A stretch of 40,566 nucleotides of DNA from Chthoniobacter flavus (GTDB lineage: Bacteria > Verrucomicrobiota > Verrucomicrobiia > Chthoniobacterales > Terrimicrobiaceae), in NCBI GenBank assembly GCA_945860745.1, contig CAMASH010000028.1:1-40566 (forward strand). The letters are read 5' to 3'. Below, piece by piece: positions 32,315-40,566 of this stretch. Each line of letters begins with the position of its first letter. Positions within the stretch are counted from its first letter, which is position 1. Both the position numbers and the translations under genes were made by a program. The notes under the pieces are model-generated. The model was not told the DNA's origin and did no database searches. It was given only the letters and a program-made list of their open reading frames with translations.

Positions 32315-33058
32315 ATGCATGCCAGTTGGCCAGCGGAGTTTGAAACCGGATTGATTCCGACGGACAACGCGATGGGGATCATGACCGAGGAGTTGTCGCC
32401 GGCGGCGGCGGCCTTCGTGGCCATGGCGGCGACGGCCACGCGCCCGATTCTGGATATCGGGGCGGCGTACGGAAACGCCACCCTGCCGGCTTTGGCGGCC
32501 GGAGCGACCGTGCTGGCCAATGACCTCTCGGCCTCGCACCTTGCGGTGCTGGCGGAGTCCGCGCCTTCAGACCATCGCAGGCGTTTGGTTTTGCTGCCGG
32601 CGCGATTTCCCGGGGAACTGCCGCTGGCGGAAGGGAGTCTGGACGGAATCCTGTGCGGACTGGTGCTGCATTTTTTCGATGGCCCGGGGGTGGAACAGGC
32701 TTTGGCCGCGCTCTCTCGCTGGCTGGCTCCGGGGCGTTCGATCTATGTCACGGTGATCACCCCGAGCAACAGCTATTTCCGGGTGACCCGGGAAAGCTAT
32801 GCGGAACGGGTCAGGAAGGGCGATCCCTGGCCGGGAATCCTCGATCCGCGACCGCTGCATCCGCCGCGGTGGCGCAGGCAGTTGCCGGAGTTCGTTCACC
32901 TTTTCGAAGAAGAGACCCTGCGGCGGCTGACGGAAGCGGCGGGGTTCGCCATCGAGACGCTGGAGTATTTTTGCTTCGAAAAATTCCCCGCGCATTTCCG
33001 CACGGATGGCCGGGAATATCTGACCATGATTGCGAGAAAGCCGGTCCGGCAGGATTGA
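32315..33058 (+). CDS. SAM-dependent methyltransferase
   Basis: 247 residues from the ATG at 32315 (MHASWPAEFETGLIPTDNAM), 13 bases after the preceding stop; the longer frame from 32183 overlaps the small basic gene and lacks family character. The Rossmann-like SAM motif is ILDIGAAYGNATLPAL (motif I, D and GxxxG), with an acidic motif II in VLANDLS and motif IV near LDGILCGLVLHFFDG. It is a class I methyltransferase. The acceptor is unknown. It is in a run of plus-strand genes of unknown function. Confidence 0.85.
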   Translation: MHASWPAEFETGLIPTDNAMGIMTEELSPAAAAFVAMAATATRPILDIGAAYGNATLPALAAGATVLANDLSASHLAVLAESAPSDHRRRLVLLPARFPGELPLAEGSLDGILCGLVLHFFDGPGVEQALAALSRWLAPGRSIYVTVITPSNSYFRVTRESYAERVRKGDPWPGILDPRPLHPPRWRRQLPEFVHLFEEETLRRLTEAAGFAIETLEYFCFEKFPAHFRTDGREYLTMIARKPVRQD

Positions 33059-33123
33059 GTGCGGGCCTTCCTCAACCCGTTCTTCCCGTCCCGTCGCATT
33101 TGGGCTATGAGGCAGGGCAATCG

Positions 33124-33540
33124 ATGAGTCCTTCCGAACCATCCGCCAAGCGGGAGCGTCCCGACGCCGTCACGGTGCTGTTCATCATTTTCTGCTTCGG
33201 GGCCGTGACGTTCTTCGGGCTTTTTGGTTTTCAGATCGTGGAGGTGCTGGCCGGACGCGACCGCTCCGCCGGCCTGCTCGAGGTGGGCGTGGCCATCGCG
33301 GCCCTGGTGGTCCGCAGCGTGGGCATGATAAGACTTTTCCTGATGAAGGCGGATTGCTGGCTGTGGCTGGCGGCCGCGCTGGTCATCGCCCTGCCCATCA
33401 CAATCCTGAGCATTCTCAACCACCGCGTGTTGGGTCACGACCTCACCGCGCCCGTCCTCTCCAGCATCGTGCAATATGTGGTCGCCACCGGCGTCATTTA
33501 CTACGCGTACCGGCTTTTTCCCGACCCGGGCAAGGCCTGA
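33124..33540 (+). CDS. Small integral membrane protein
   Basis: 138 residues from the ATG at 33124; the open frame is longer upstream but overlaps the methyltransferase. Four hydrophobic stretches are seen (about 17-39, 47-68, 78-99 and 108-130: for example VTVLFIIFCFGAVTFFGLFG and LVIALPITILSILNHRVLG). I recognise no family. It lies 65 bases after the methyltransferase stop. Confidence 0.7.
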   Translation: MSPSEPSAKRERPDAVTVLFIIFCFGAVTFFGLFGFQIVEVLAGRDRSAGLLEVGVAIAALVVRSVGMIRLFLMKADCWLWLAAALVIALPITILSILNHRVLGHDLTAPVLSSIVQYVVATGVIYYAYRLFPDPGKA

Positions 33541-33585
33541 CCCGGGCCGAACCCCGCAATCAACCCAACCCCCGGATAGCGTCTG

Positions 33586-34662
33586 CTAACCCAACCGCAC
33601 GGCGCGGGCCTGGGCCAGAAGGCACAACTCGGCCGCCTTGAAAGCGTGAGCCTGGGTCATGGCGTGCTCGGTGCGGTTGAGGCAATCAAGAATCAACTGC
33701 CCGAAGAAGGGATAGCCGGATTTTCCCGCGCAGGAGATGCGATGTTCGCCCTTCTCATCGACGAGATAGAGCTGGTCGCCCTCGGGATTCTCCGCGCTGA
33801 GTTCGATGTATTTGCGGAGTTCGATGTAGCCCTTGGTGCCGAGAATGAGAATGCGTCCGTCGCCCCAATTGCGGAGTCCGTCCGGGGTGAACCAATCGAC
33901 GCGGTAATAGCCGGACGCGCCATTGTCGGCGGTGAGGGACGCCTCGCCGAAGTCCTCGAGTTCAGGATGGGCGGCGTTGTTGTAGTTGGCGACGGCGCTG
34001 AAATTCACCGTCGCGTCCTTCGCGCCGGTGTAGTGAAGAAACTGTTCGCTCTGATGGCTGCCGATGTCGCAGAGGATGCCGCCGTATTGTTCGTGGCGGA
34101 AAAACCAATCCGGACGGGACGGGGCGGTGAGGCGGTGCGGACCTGTGCCGATGGTCTGGACGACGCGGCCGATGAGGCCCCCGGCCACAAACTGGCTGGC
34201 CAGGGTGGCGCACTCCACATGCAGGCGTTCACTGTAATAGACCATGTATTTGCGCCCGGTCGCAGCGACGGTGCGGCGGGCGTCCTCGAGTTGTGCGAGG
34301 GTGGTAAAGGGCGTTTTATCGGTGAAGTAGTCCTTGCCGGCCTCGAGCACGCGGCCGCCGAGCGGGCCGCGTTCGTTGGGGATGGCAGCGGCGGCGACGA
34401 GACGGATGGCGGGGTCCTCCAGGATCGTTTCCAGGCTGGGGGCGGGGCGGGCCTGAGGGAATTTCTTGAGAAAGGCGGCGAGGCGGTTGGGGTCGGAATC
34501 GTAAACCCAGCGGAGTTCCCCGCCCGCTTCCACGAGGCCGTTGCACTGTCCGTAGATATGACCGTGATCGAGGTGGGTGGCAGCGAAAGGAAAGTCCCCG
34601 GCTCCACAAACCGGCGCGGGTTTGCCCTGTGGCGCGTAGGTCATTCCTTCGGCAGCAGCCAT
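33586..34662 (-). CDS. Gfo/Idh/MocA-family oxidoreductase
   Basis: 358 residues from the ATG at 34662 (MAAAEGMTYAPQGKPAPVC), 4 bases after the TIM-barrel stop; an ATG at 34644 is an alternative. The Rossmann half has FPFAATHLDHGHIYGQC at the place of the usual GxGxxG, and the EKP dyad reads DKTP (DYFTDKTPFTT). The C-terminal half has CDIGSHQSEQFLHYTG, the family's DxGxHxxD position, and YRVDWFTPDG. The form with HGHIYG instead of a glycine-rich loop is a known subgroup. It is an NAD(P)-dependent sugar or cyclitol oxidoreductase whose substrate is unknown. It is the last gene of the minus-strand sugar cluster. Confidence 0.88.
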   Translation of the reverse strand: MAAAEGMTYAPQGKPAPVCGAGDFPFAATHLDHGHIYGQCNGLVEAGGELRWVYDSDPNRLAAFLKKFPQARPAPSLETILEDPAIRLVAAAAIPNERGPLGGRVLEAGKDYFTDKTPFTTLAQLEDARRTVAATGRKYMVYYSERLHVECATLASQFVAGGLIGRVVQTIGTGPHRLTAPSRPDWFFRHEQYGGILCDIGSHQSEQFLHYTGAKDATVNFSAVANYNNAAHPELEDFGEASLTADNGASGYYRVDWFTPDGLRNWGDGRILILGTKGYIELRKYIELSAENPEGDQLYLVDEKGEHRISCAGKSGYPFFGQLILDCLNRTEHAMTQAHAFKAAELCLLAQARAVRLG

Positions 34663-34666
34663 GGGA

Positions 34667-35437
34667 TCACGCGGCGAGGTGGGCCTTGATGTGGTCGAAG
34701 CTCTGCGCGAGCGAATCCACCGGATCACCCGGGCAGATGTCCTGCTCGACGATGAACCACTGACAGCCGGACTTCTCCGCGGCGGCGATGATTTTCTTGA
34801 AATTAAGATTGCCCGCGCCGATCTCGCAGAAGGCCTGCTGGTTTTCCGCGTTGGTCATGTAGTCCTTGAGATGGATGAGGGGCAGGCGGCCGGCCAGCCT
34901 CTCGCACCACTCGACATTTTCGCCGCCGCCGTAGTGAACCCAGAACGTGTCGGGTTCCCCCTGAAGATACGCGGGATTTGTTCCCTCGTAGATGTGTTCG
35001 AGGATGGTCTTGCCGTCGAGCTTGCGGAATTCGTGGTTGTGATTGTGGTAGCAGAGGGTGAGGCCGGCCTCGGCGAGCAGCTTGCCGGCGGCGTCAAGTT
35101 TACGAACAAGGCCGGTGATGCTCTCGCGGCTGGTGAAGTCCACCCCGGAAGGATACGGATAGGCGGTGAAGGTGCAGCGGAGCTTTTTCAGGCGCTCAAT
35201 GACTTTTCCCGGTTCATTGAGGATGGTTTCGGAACCTTCGTGGGTGGCACAGCAGACGAGCCCCTCGTCATCGAGAATCTTGTTCAGATCCTCCTCCGCG
35301 ATGGGCCCCATGCCGCTGACCTGAACGGCAGTGTAACCGATCTGGCGGATGCGGCGGAGGGTGACGGCGATGTCGGACGGGGTCTGGAGGAGATCCCGGC
35401 AGGTGTAGAGCTGGGCGGCGACCTGGGTAAGTTTCAT
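34667..35437 (-). CDS. Sugar phosphate isomerase/epimerase (xylose-isomerase-like TIM barrel)
   Basis: 256 residues, MKLTQVAAQLYTCRDLLQTP onwards. The AP_endonuc_2/xylose isomerase-like TIM barrel is shown by YTAVQVSGMGP, LTLCYHNHNHEFRKLDGK (metal-binding His and Glu), PLIHLKDYM and WFIVEQDICPGDPVDSL. Members of this group isomerise or dehydrate sugar derivatives such as inosose or tagatose-type keto sugars. It is between the two Gfo/Idh genes, a common arrangement for degradation of uronates or inositols. The ATG start matches the beginning of the family. Confidence 0.9.
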   Translation of the reverse strand: MKLTQVAAQLYTCRDLLQTPSDIAVTLRRIRQIGYTAVQVSGMGPIAEEDLNKILDDEGLVCCATHEGSETILNEPGKVIERLKKLRCTFTAYPYPSGVDFTSRESITGLVRKLDAAGKLLAEAGLTLCYHNHNHEFRKLDGKTILEHIYEGTNPAYLQGEPDTFWVHYGGGENVEWCERLAGRLPLIHLKDYMTNAENQQAFCEIGAGNLNFKKIIAAAEKSGCQWFIVEQDICPGDPVDSLAQSFDHIKAHLAA

Positions 35438-35488
35438 GGATTTATTTGGTGAAGGATTTGCTGAAATCGTCAGCGGCGACCGGGAGCT

Positions 35489-36595
35489 TTACGGCTTTTT
35501 TGGGCGTCGAGCTGCTGATCTTTTTTTTAGAAAGCGCGCATAGACCGCGGCATTAAGGGGAAGATCGACCGTCCGGCCGGTGCAGGACGAAAGAATCATG
35601 GCATTGGCCAGTTCGACCGAACGGAGGCCCTCGGCGGCAGGGGCAATGAGCGGGGTCTTGTCGAGAACCGCCCGGGTGAAGTTGTCCAAAATCTCCCCAT
35701 GCTGGCCCCCGTGGCCGGACACGGGAATCTCGACGTTCCAAATCGCAGGCGCGGCGAAGGCCTGCGGTGTGGTGCGGCTGAACTCCGACATTTCCACCTC
35801 GTTGCGGGTGAAAAGAAAGCGATCGTTCTCGATGACCACGCGGCCCCTTTCGCCCGTGACCTCGAGACGGTTCGTCCCGGGGGCCTCGCCGGTGGAAGTG
35901 ATGAAAACGCCGGTCGTGCCATCGGGGTATTCCAGGAACGCCGTGACATCGTCCTCGACTTCGATGTTGTGGTAGCGACCGACCTGGCAGTGGGCGCGCA
36001 CTTTGGAGGGCAGGCCGAAGAGCCATTGCCAAAGGTCGAGATTGTGCGGGCATTGATTCAGCAGGACTCCCCCGCCCTCTCCGGCCCAGGTGGCACGCCA
36101 ACCGCCCGAGGCATAATAGGCGGCGGTGCGGAACCAATTCGTGATAATCCAATTGATACGACGGACTTTTCCGAGCTCGCCGGCCTGGATCAATTCGCGG
36201 AGCTTGATGTAATACGGATCGGTCCGCTGGTTGAACATGGCGGCGAAGACCTGCTTTTTCGAGCGATGCGCGGCGATGAGACGCTCGCAATCCGCCTTGT
36301 GGACGGAGATCGGTTTCTCCACCAGCACGTGAAGCCCGGCGCTCAGGGCCTCGATACCGATGGGGGTGTGGGAATAGTGCGGCGTGGCAATAAGGACGCC
36401 GTCCACCTTCCCGGAATGGATGAGATCGCTGGCGCTCGTGAAACGGGCGGGTTCCTGGAAACGGGCCAGCGCTTCCTCCTGCGCATCACAAACTGCGGCA
36501 AGGCGGCAGCGGGGAATTTTTCCGCTCTGAATGGCGCCGGCGTGGGCCCGACCCATACTACCGAGACCGATGATGCCGAGGCGAAGTTCTTTCAT
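35489..36595 (-). CDS. Gfo/Idh/MocA-family oxidoreductase (classical type)
   Basis: 368 residues from the ATG at 36595 (MKELRLGIIGLGSMGRAHAG); the upstream ATG at 36658 adds an unlikely leader. The nucleotide loop GLGSMG, the VEKPIS motif (EKP) and the conserved NQCPHNLDLWQWLFG (HNLD, catalytic His and Asp) are all present. It is an NAD(P)-dependent dehydrogenase of sugars or cyclitols. It is the first gene of the minus-strand sugar cluster, 51 bases before the TIM-barrel gene, and diverges from the sugar-binding protein across 221 bases that probably contain both promoters. Confidence 0.92.
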   Translation of the reverse strand: MKELRLGIIGLGSMGRAHAGAIQSGKIPRCRLAAVCDAQEEALARFQEPARFTSASDLIHSGKVDGVLIATPHYSHTPIGIEALSAGLHVLVEKPISVHKADCERLIAAHRSKKQVFAAMFNQRTDPYYIKLRELIQAGELGKVRRINWIITNWFRTAAYYASGGWRATWAGEGGGVLLNQCPHNLDLWQWLFGLPSKVRAHCQVGRYHNIEVEDDVTAFLEYPDGTTGVFITSTGEAPGTNRLEVTGERGRVVIENDRFLFTRNEVEMSEFSRTTPQAFAAPAIWNVEIPVSGHGGQHGEILDNFTRAVLDKTPLIAPAAEGLRSVELANAMILSSCTGRTVDLPLNAAVYARFLKKRSAARRPKKP

Positions 36596-36816
36596 AGAGG
36601 AGCGCAAAAACGAAAAAGCAGGAGGCGAATGAAGTCCCTCCGTGTTAGGAGCCACCACCCCTCGGCGTCAAATGAAATCCCCGGCCGATCCACCCTGCGG
36701 GCGCGAAACGGAAAAAAAGTTCATTTTCTGATTAACAAGAATGTCTCTCGAGTGGAAGATGAGAGGCTTTCCGCCTTGATTCCCTTCCGACTTCGATCAC
36801 CCCGCGCTTCACGTTC

Positions 36817-38259
36817 ATGAACACCACAAAATTTCTCACCCTGCTCTTCGGGGTCTTGCTGGTCCTCAGCGCCATTGCCGCGGTCTGGCGACCGGACCGC
36901 GCATTGCATGGCAAGGTTCCCCTCGTCTGGGTCAGCGACAACAACCCCGCCCGCACCCTGCAAATCGCCGCCTTCAACGAGGAGAACCCCGGCCTCTCCC
37001 TGCGGCTGGACTACGGAAACAACGGCCCGCAAAAAATCATTCTGCAGAGCAGCAGCGGGGTCGGGCCGGATATATTCGACTATCAGGATGACGACATCGG
37101 AACCTTCGTGGAAGCCGGCGTGCTGTGGGATGTCACGGAACCGGCCGCGCGCATGGGTTTTTCCGCCCGGAATGATGGGTGGAAAAGCGGAGTGAACACC
37201 CTCATATACAAAGACCGCCAGTATGGGTTTCCCTGCAACATCGGTTGCGGCATTCTCATTTATAACAAAAATGTCTTCGATTATTTCGGCGCGCCCTATC
37301 CCAAAGCTTTGATGACCTGGGAGGAATTCATTGCGCTGGCGAAGCAGGTGAACTCGGCCACCAATCCCACGGGCGACCCGAAGAGGCCTATTTACGCCGT
37401 CAGCGGTGTCGATTGGCGGGTTTTCTTCACCACCCAACGCGGAGAATACTTCCGGGAGGACGGCCAGTTGAACATTTCCGACTCCCCGGAACTTCGCCAG
37501 GCCTTTGCCATCCACCGGGAGTTTCTTTTCACTTATCGCTTCACCCCCACCTCGGTCGAGGCCAAGGCCATGAGCGGACAGGGGGGATGGGGCTCGGGGA
37601 ACCTCAATCAATTTGCGGCGGGACGTTTCGCCATGACCTCGACCGGCCATTGGTCGCTCATCGCCTTTGGCCGCGCTTATCAGCAGCAGATCGAATTCCT
37701 CAAATCCCGAGGCCTCAAGGAGGAGGATATCAAAAATCCCCTCGACCGGCCCCTCCGGCTTGGCGCGGTGCTGATTCCGCATTTTGCGGGCCGCCCGCCC
37801 TCCTACCGGGTCCACAGCCGGGTGGCCGGAATCAACGCCAAAAGTCCGCGCCGGGAAGAAGCCCTGCAATTTCTGCAATATCTGGCTGGTCCCACCTATT
37901 CCGGGCTGCTCAACGAGGGCACGGACTGGCTGCCGGGAAATCCCCAATATGCCCAGCTGGGCGTTGACCCCGGCCCCTCCGCCCTGGCGCGTCCCGAATT
38001 GCAAAAAGCCACCGAGGACGCCATGGCCTATGGCTACGTGCCGAGACGCAGCCCGTTCCTTCTGAGCGGCGATGTGAATCGGGTTCTGGGGGAACAAATC
38101 AGCCGCATGGAAAGCAATCCCTCCATTTCCGTGGAAGCCCTGCTCCAAGCGGCGGAAGCGGATTTAAAAACTCTCATGCGCCGCAATTTGGAACGCAACC
38201 CGACCCTCAAAAAGCTTTACCTCGAACGCTTCGGAGAAGCTTCCTTTAAGACGCTCTGA
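36817..38259 (+). CDS. Extracellular solute-binding protein, sugar ABC transporter
   Basis: 480 residues. An N-terminal hydrophobic segment (FLTLLFGVLLVLSAIAAVW) acts as signal or anchor; there is no lipobox Cys. The SBP_bac_1 pattern follows: AAFNEENPGLSLRLDYGNNG, GPDIFDYQDDDIGTFVEAG, then GYxFPCNIGCGILIYNKNVF and LMTWEEFIALA. It is the sugar-capturing part of a MalE/UgpB-class importer. The TGA overlaps the next ATG by one base (TGATG). The substrate is unknown, though the divergent Gfo/Idh cluster suggests a sugar acid or cyclitol. Confidence 0.92.
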   Translation: MNTTKFLTLLFGVLLVLSAIAAVWRPDRALHGKVPLVWVSDNNPARTLQIAAFNEENPGLSLRLDYGNNGPQKIILQSSSGVGPDIFDYQDDDIGTFVEAGVLWDVTEPAARMGFSARNDGWKSGVNTLIYKDRQYGFPCNIGCGILIYNKNVFDYFGAPYPKALMTWEEFIALAKQVNSATNPTGDPKRPIYAVSGVDWRVFFTTQRGEYFREDGQLNISDSPELRQAFAIHREFLFTYRFTPTSVEAKAMSGQGGWGSGNLNQFAAGRFAMTSTGHWSLIAFGRAYQQQIEFLKSRGLKEEDIKNPLDRPLRLGAVLIPHFAGRPPSYRVHSRVAGINAKSPRREEALQFLQYLAGPTYSGLLNEGTDWLPGNPQYAQLGVDPGPSALARPELQKATEDAMAYGYVPRRSPFLLSGDVNRVLGEQISRMESNPSISVEALLQAAEADLKTLMRRNLERNPTLKKLYLERFGEASFKTL

Positions 38260-39371
38260 TGAAAATCACCACGCAACGGCGAAATATTTTCTTCGCCCTC
38301 CTCTTTCTCGCCCCGAATCTTCTCGGCTTCCTGGTCTTCACCTTGGGCCCGATTGTGATCAGCCTCCTCGGGAGCTTCACCACCTGGAGCTTGCGGCCTT
38401 CCGTGCCCCTGAAATTCATCGGACTTCAGAACTACCTCGATCTCTTCAACGATCCGAATTTCTATTTCTATTTCTACAACACCATTTACCTCCTGATGGG
38501 GATGCCCATCAGCATCGCGGGCTCGCTGGCCCTGGCGGTCTTTCTCAGTCAGAAGCTGGAACTCCGGGGACCGCGGGCCGCGGCCCGCCTTTCCCTCACC
38601 TCAGCCATTGTGACCGGTGGCATCGCCGCCTTCCTTTTCCTGTCGGGTTCGGGCAGCGCTGCCGTAGTCATCCTCGCCCTTGGCGTGATTAGTTCCGCCG
38701 GCATCTATTTTGGCTCCATCGGATACCGCACCTTCTATTACCTGCCGCACTTTACCGCCGGGGCCGGAACCATCCTGCTCTGGATGCAGCTCTATAACCC
38801 GAACTTCGGCCTGATCAACCAAGCGATCACGTCGTTTGGCCAACTCGTCGGCTGGCAGATTGACCCGCCGGGATGGCTCAGCAGCACCAAATCTTTACTG
38901 GGATTTCTGCCCCTGCCCGAACACTTCAATAACGGGGGCTTCGGCCTTGGCGCGCGCGAAGCCATGATGATCATGGGCATTTGGGGCAGTGTGGGCGGCA
39001 ACACCATGATTCTTTACCTCGCCGCCATTTCCAACATTCCGCCCGAACTTAACGAAGCCTCGGACATCGATGGAGCCAGCAGCTGGCAGCGGTTTTGCTA
39101 CATCACCTTTCCCCAGCTTGCCCCCACCACGTTTTTCATCGTTGTGATGGGGATCATTGGCGGCCTGCAAGGCGGCTTCGAACAAGCCCGGCTGATGACG
39201 GAAGGTGGCCCGGCCGGCACGACCACCACGCTGAGCTATTACATCTACACCCAAGGCTTCGAACGTCTGGATCTCGGTTACGGCGCGGCCGTCTCCTGGG
39301 TGCTCTTTATCATCATCATGATCGTGACCATGATCAACTGGCGCTACGGCAATAAATCGACCACCGACTAG
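38259..39371 (+). CDS. Sugar ABC transporter permease (MalF/UgpA-like)
   Basis: 370 residues, longer than the typical 300 because of an insert between the first and later membrane segments (about 105-160, two hydrophobic stretches). Features include FLAPNLLGFLVFTLGPIVIS at the N-terminus and the EAA loop NEASDIDGASSWQRFCYITF, which contacts the ATPase. It starts within the stop of the binding protein (TGATG). About seven to eight membrane helices are expected. It pairs with the following MalG-like permease. Confidence 0.92.
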   Translation: MKITTQRRNIFFALLFLAPNLLGFLVFTLGPIVISLLGSFTTWSLRPSVPLKFIGLQNYLDLFNDPNFYFYFYNTIYLLMGMPISIAGSLALAVFLSQKLELRGPRAAARLSLTSAIVTGGIAAFLFLSGSGSAAVVILALGVISSAGIYFGSIGYRTFYYLPHFTAGAGTILLWMQLYNPNFGLINQAITSFGQLVGWQIDPPGWLSSTKSLLGFLPLPEHFNNGGFGLGAREAMMIMGIWGSVGGNTMILYLAAISNIPPELNEASDIDGASSWQRFCYITFPQLAPTTFFIVVMGIIGGLQGGFEQARLMTEGGPAGTTTTLSYYIYTQGFERLDLGYGAAVSWVLFIIIMIVTMINWRYGNKSTTD

Positions 39372-39376
39372 GAATC

Positions 39377-40219
39377 ATGGAACTTCGCACCCTGCTGAAA
39401 CACCTCGGGCTCATCCTCATCGCCCTCACGATGACCGTGCCATTCCTCTGGATGCTCGGCACCAGCGTCAAACCCCATCAGGAAGTGGAGGAACTCAGTT
39501 TTGTGCCCAGGGTTCCGCAACCCGAAAACTATGCCATCGTGCTGCGGCAAAAACCGGACCCTTACACCGGCAAGTTTCTCGATCTGGATTTTCCCAAATG
39601 GTATTTCAACAGCATCTTCGTCGCCAGCTGGGTCACGGTCCTGCAAGTGCTGACCAGTTCCATGGCCGCCTACGCCTTCGCCCGGCTGCAATGGCCGGGT
39701 CGGGACAAAGTCTTTCTGCTTTATCTCGGCACCATGATGATTCCCGGCATGGTCACGATGCTGCCCAATTACCAGATCATGGTCGGTCTGGACTTTGTGA
39801 ATACCTATCAGGGACTCATCATCCCCGCGGCTTTTTCCGCCTTCGGAACCTTCCTGCTGCGGCAATTCATGATCGGAATTCCGCGGAGTTACGACGAGGC
39901 GGCGGAGATCGACGGAGCCACCCATCTGCAAGTCTTCCTCGACGTCATCCTGCCCATGGCGCGCCCCGGTCTGGTCGCGCTTTCCATCTTCACCTTCCTG
40001 GGCAACTTCCAATCCTTCTTCTGGCCGCTCGTCATGGTCAAGGACGATTCCATGCGCACCATCCCGGTGGGACTGTTGAGTTTTCAAGGACAATACGGCC
40101 AGCAGACCGAACTGATCATGGCCGCAACCGTCATGAATGTCGTCCCGCTCATCATTCTGTTCGTGGTAATGCAGAAGCAGCTCATCTCCGGCATCCAGCT
40201 TGGCGGAGTGAAGGGCTGA
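39377..40219 (+). CDS. Sugar ABC transporter permease (MalG/UgpE-like)
   Basis: 280 residues with six membrane segments beginning at GLILIALTMTVPFLWMLGTS. The MalG signature TSVKPHQEV, AAYAFARLQWPGRD and the EAA loop DEAAEIDGATHLQVFLDVIL are all clear. It starts 5 bases after the other permease. The usual ATPase (MsmX/UgpC type) is not in the window and may be encoded elsewhere, as is common for shared sugar ATPases. Confidence 0.94.
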   Translation: MELRTLLKHLGLILIALTMTVPFLWMLGTSVKPHQEVEELSFVPRVPQPENYAIVLRQKPDPYTGKFLDLDFPKWYFNSIFVASWVTVLQVLTSSMAAYAFARLQWPGRDKVFLLYLGTMMIPGMVTMLPNYQIMVGLDFVNTYQGLIIPAAFSAFGTFLLRQFMIGIPRSYDEAAEIDGATHLQVFLDVILPMARPGLVALSIFTFLGNFQSFFWPLVMVKDDSMRTIPVGLLSFQGQYGQQTELIMAATVMNVVPLIILFVVMQKQLISGIQLGGVKG

Positions 40220-40324
40220 CGTCCAAGAAACCCTTGATCCGCAAAGGGAAAACGGGAATCAACCCCAGAGGATACCGGGAGCACAGAGGGAAGAAGATCC
40301 AAGATTTCTATGGCTTGATGGGCC

Positions 40325-40566
40325 CTCACCTTTTGGGTGAGCCTTCCCTTGGCCTTGCGGGATTTCGCAAACCCCGGTCCTCTTTTGTTTGCCCACCGTG
40401 AACTCCGTGTTCTTCGTAGGGGTGCAGGACAAAAATCTTCCAGGAATCCCCGAAGGGGATCAATCCGACAGCCCAAGGTTGCGAAGAATGAGCTACCTTG
40501 GGTATCGACAGGAGAATAGAACCAACCCTGAATGGGTTGCATCGGGCGAGGAACACAACCCATTCA
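40325..40566. repeat. Multi-hairpin intergenic element at the right edge
   Basis: No gene is supported in 40220-40566. A series of inverted repeats fills it: CTCACC/GGTGAG (40325-40330 and 40336-40341), ATCCCC-GAA-GGGGAT (40446-40460), CCCAAGGT/ACCTTGGG (40472-40479 and 40495-40502) and TGAATGGGTTG/CAACCCATTCA (40529-40539 and 40556-40566, cut by the window end). Minus-strand open frames here (for example one starting MGCVPRPMQPIQ) are translations of the repeat, not genes. The element looks like a dispersed palindromic repeat; other copies should be searchable in the genome. Confidence 0.65.

Noticed and set aside
33646-34689. Plus-strand frame of 347 residues
   Set aside because: Antisense of the Gfo/Idh gene, with no motifs of its own.
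35699-36820. Plus-strand frame of 373 residues
   Set aside because: Antisense of the second Gfo/Idh gene.
40084-40563. Minus-strand frame of 159 residues at the right edge
   Set aside because: It is a translation of the multi-hairpin repeat and antisense of the MalG-like gene.

Overview
The window looks like a chromosomal segment of a GC-rich Gram-negative bacterium, most likely of the Verrucomicrobiota/PVC group. This rests on lpxA (lipid A synthesis), a DUF4912 protein, RAYT-type remnants with palindromic intergenic repeats, and mostly Shine-Dalgarno-poor starts. The lineage is inferred from the look of the sequence, not from a search.

Layout. 1-480: the 3' end of a penicillin-binding protein gene. 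738-2615 (minus): a CRISPR adaptation module of cas2, a type II-like cas1, and an upstream gene of unknown function broken by a one-base frameshift. No Cas9, other effector or repeat array is visible. 2755-10282: housekeeping genes, namely a cupin, an SDR oxidoreductase, a polyprenyl diphosphate synthase, radC, lpxA, larC behind tRNA-Pro(CGG), rph, gmd, rpmB and a small unknown gene. 10370-14187: a xerC-like recombinase that seems to start at CTG, a DUF4912 protein with an octapeptide Trp repeat, and a two-PDZ HtrA/DegP protease. 14248-17058: an HTH regulator, an FMN reductase and an OppA-like lipoprotein. 17152-22199 (minus): a four-gene operon with a tandem two-domain substrate-binding protein, a STAS-domain protein of unknown role, a permease and an ATPase of the TrpXYZ-like ABC class.

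22200-23560 is a graveyard of mobile and defence DNA: palindromic repeats, an AbiEii-like nucleotidyltransferase remnant, an IS3 orfB remnant frameshifted near a 16-bp tandem duplication, and a RAYT C-terminal remnant next to a small palindrome. Then follow a large hybrid histidine kinase, a repeat-bearing peptidoglycan-binding protein, a DEAD-box helicase, a bidomain class II aldolase pseudogene (5' truncated, in-frame TAG), a small ORF, a fatty acid desaturase, a VapC remnant, two coupled small genes, a methyltransferase and a membrane protein. The right end carries sugar genes: a minus-strand Gfo/Idh, TIM-barrel and Gfo/Idh cluster diverging from a plus-strand binding protein and two permeases, with no ATPase in view. 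The last 350 bases are a multi-hairpin intergenic element.

The points most worth following are the degenerating adaptation module (a frameshifted partner plus loss of a Cas1 metal-ligand histidine), the STAS protein within an ABC importer operon, the CTG start of xerC, and the Trp-octad repeat in the DUF4912 protein.
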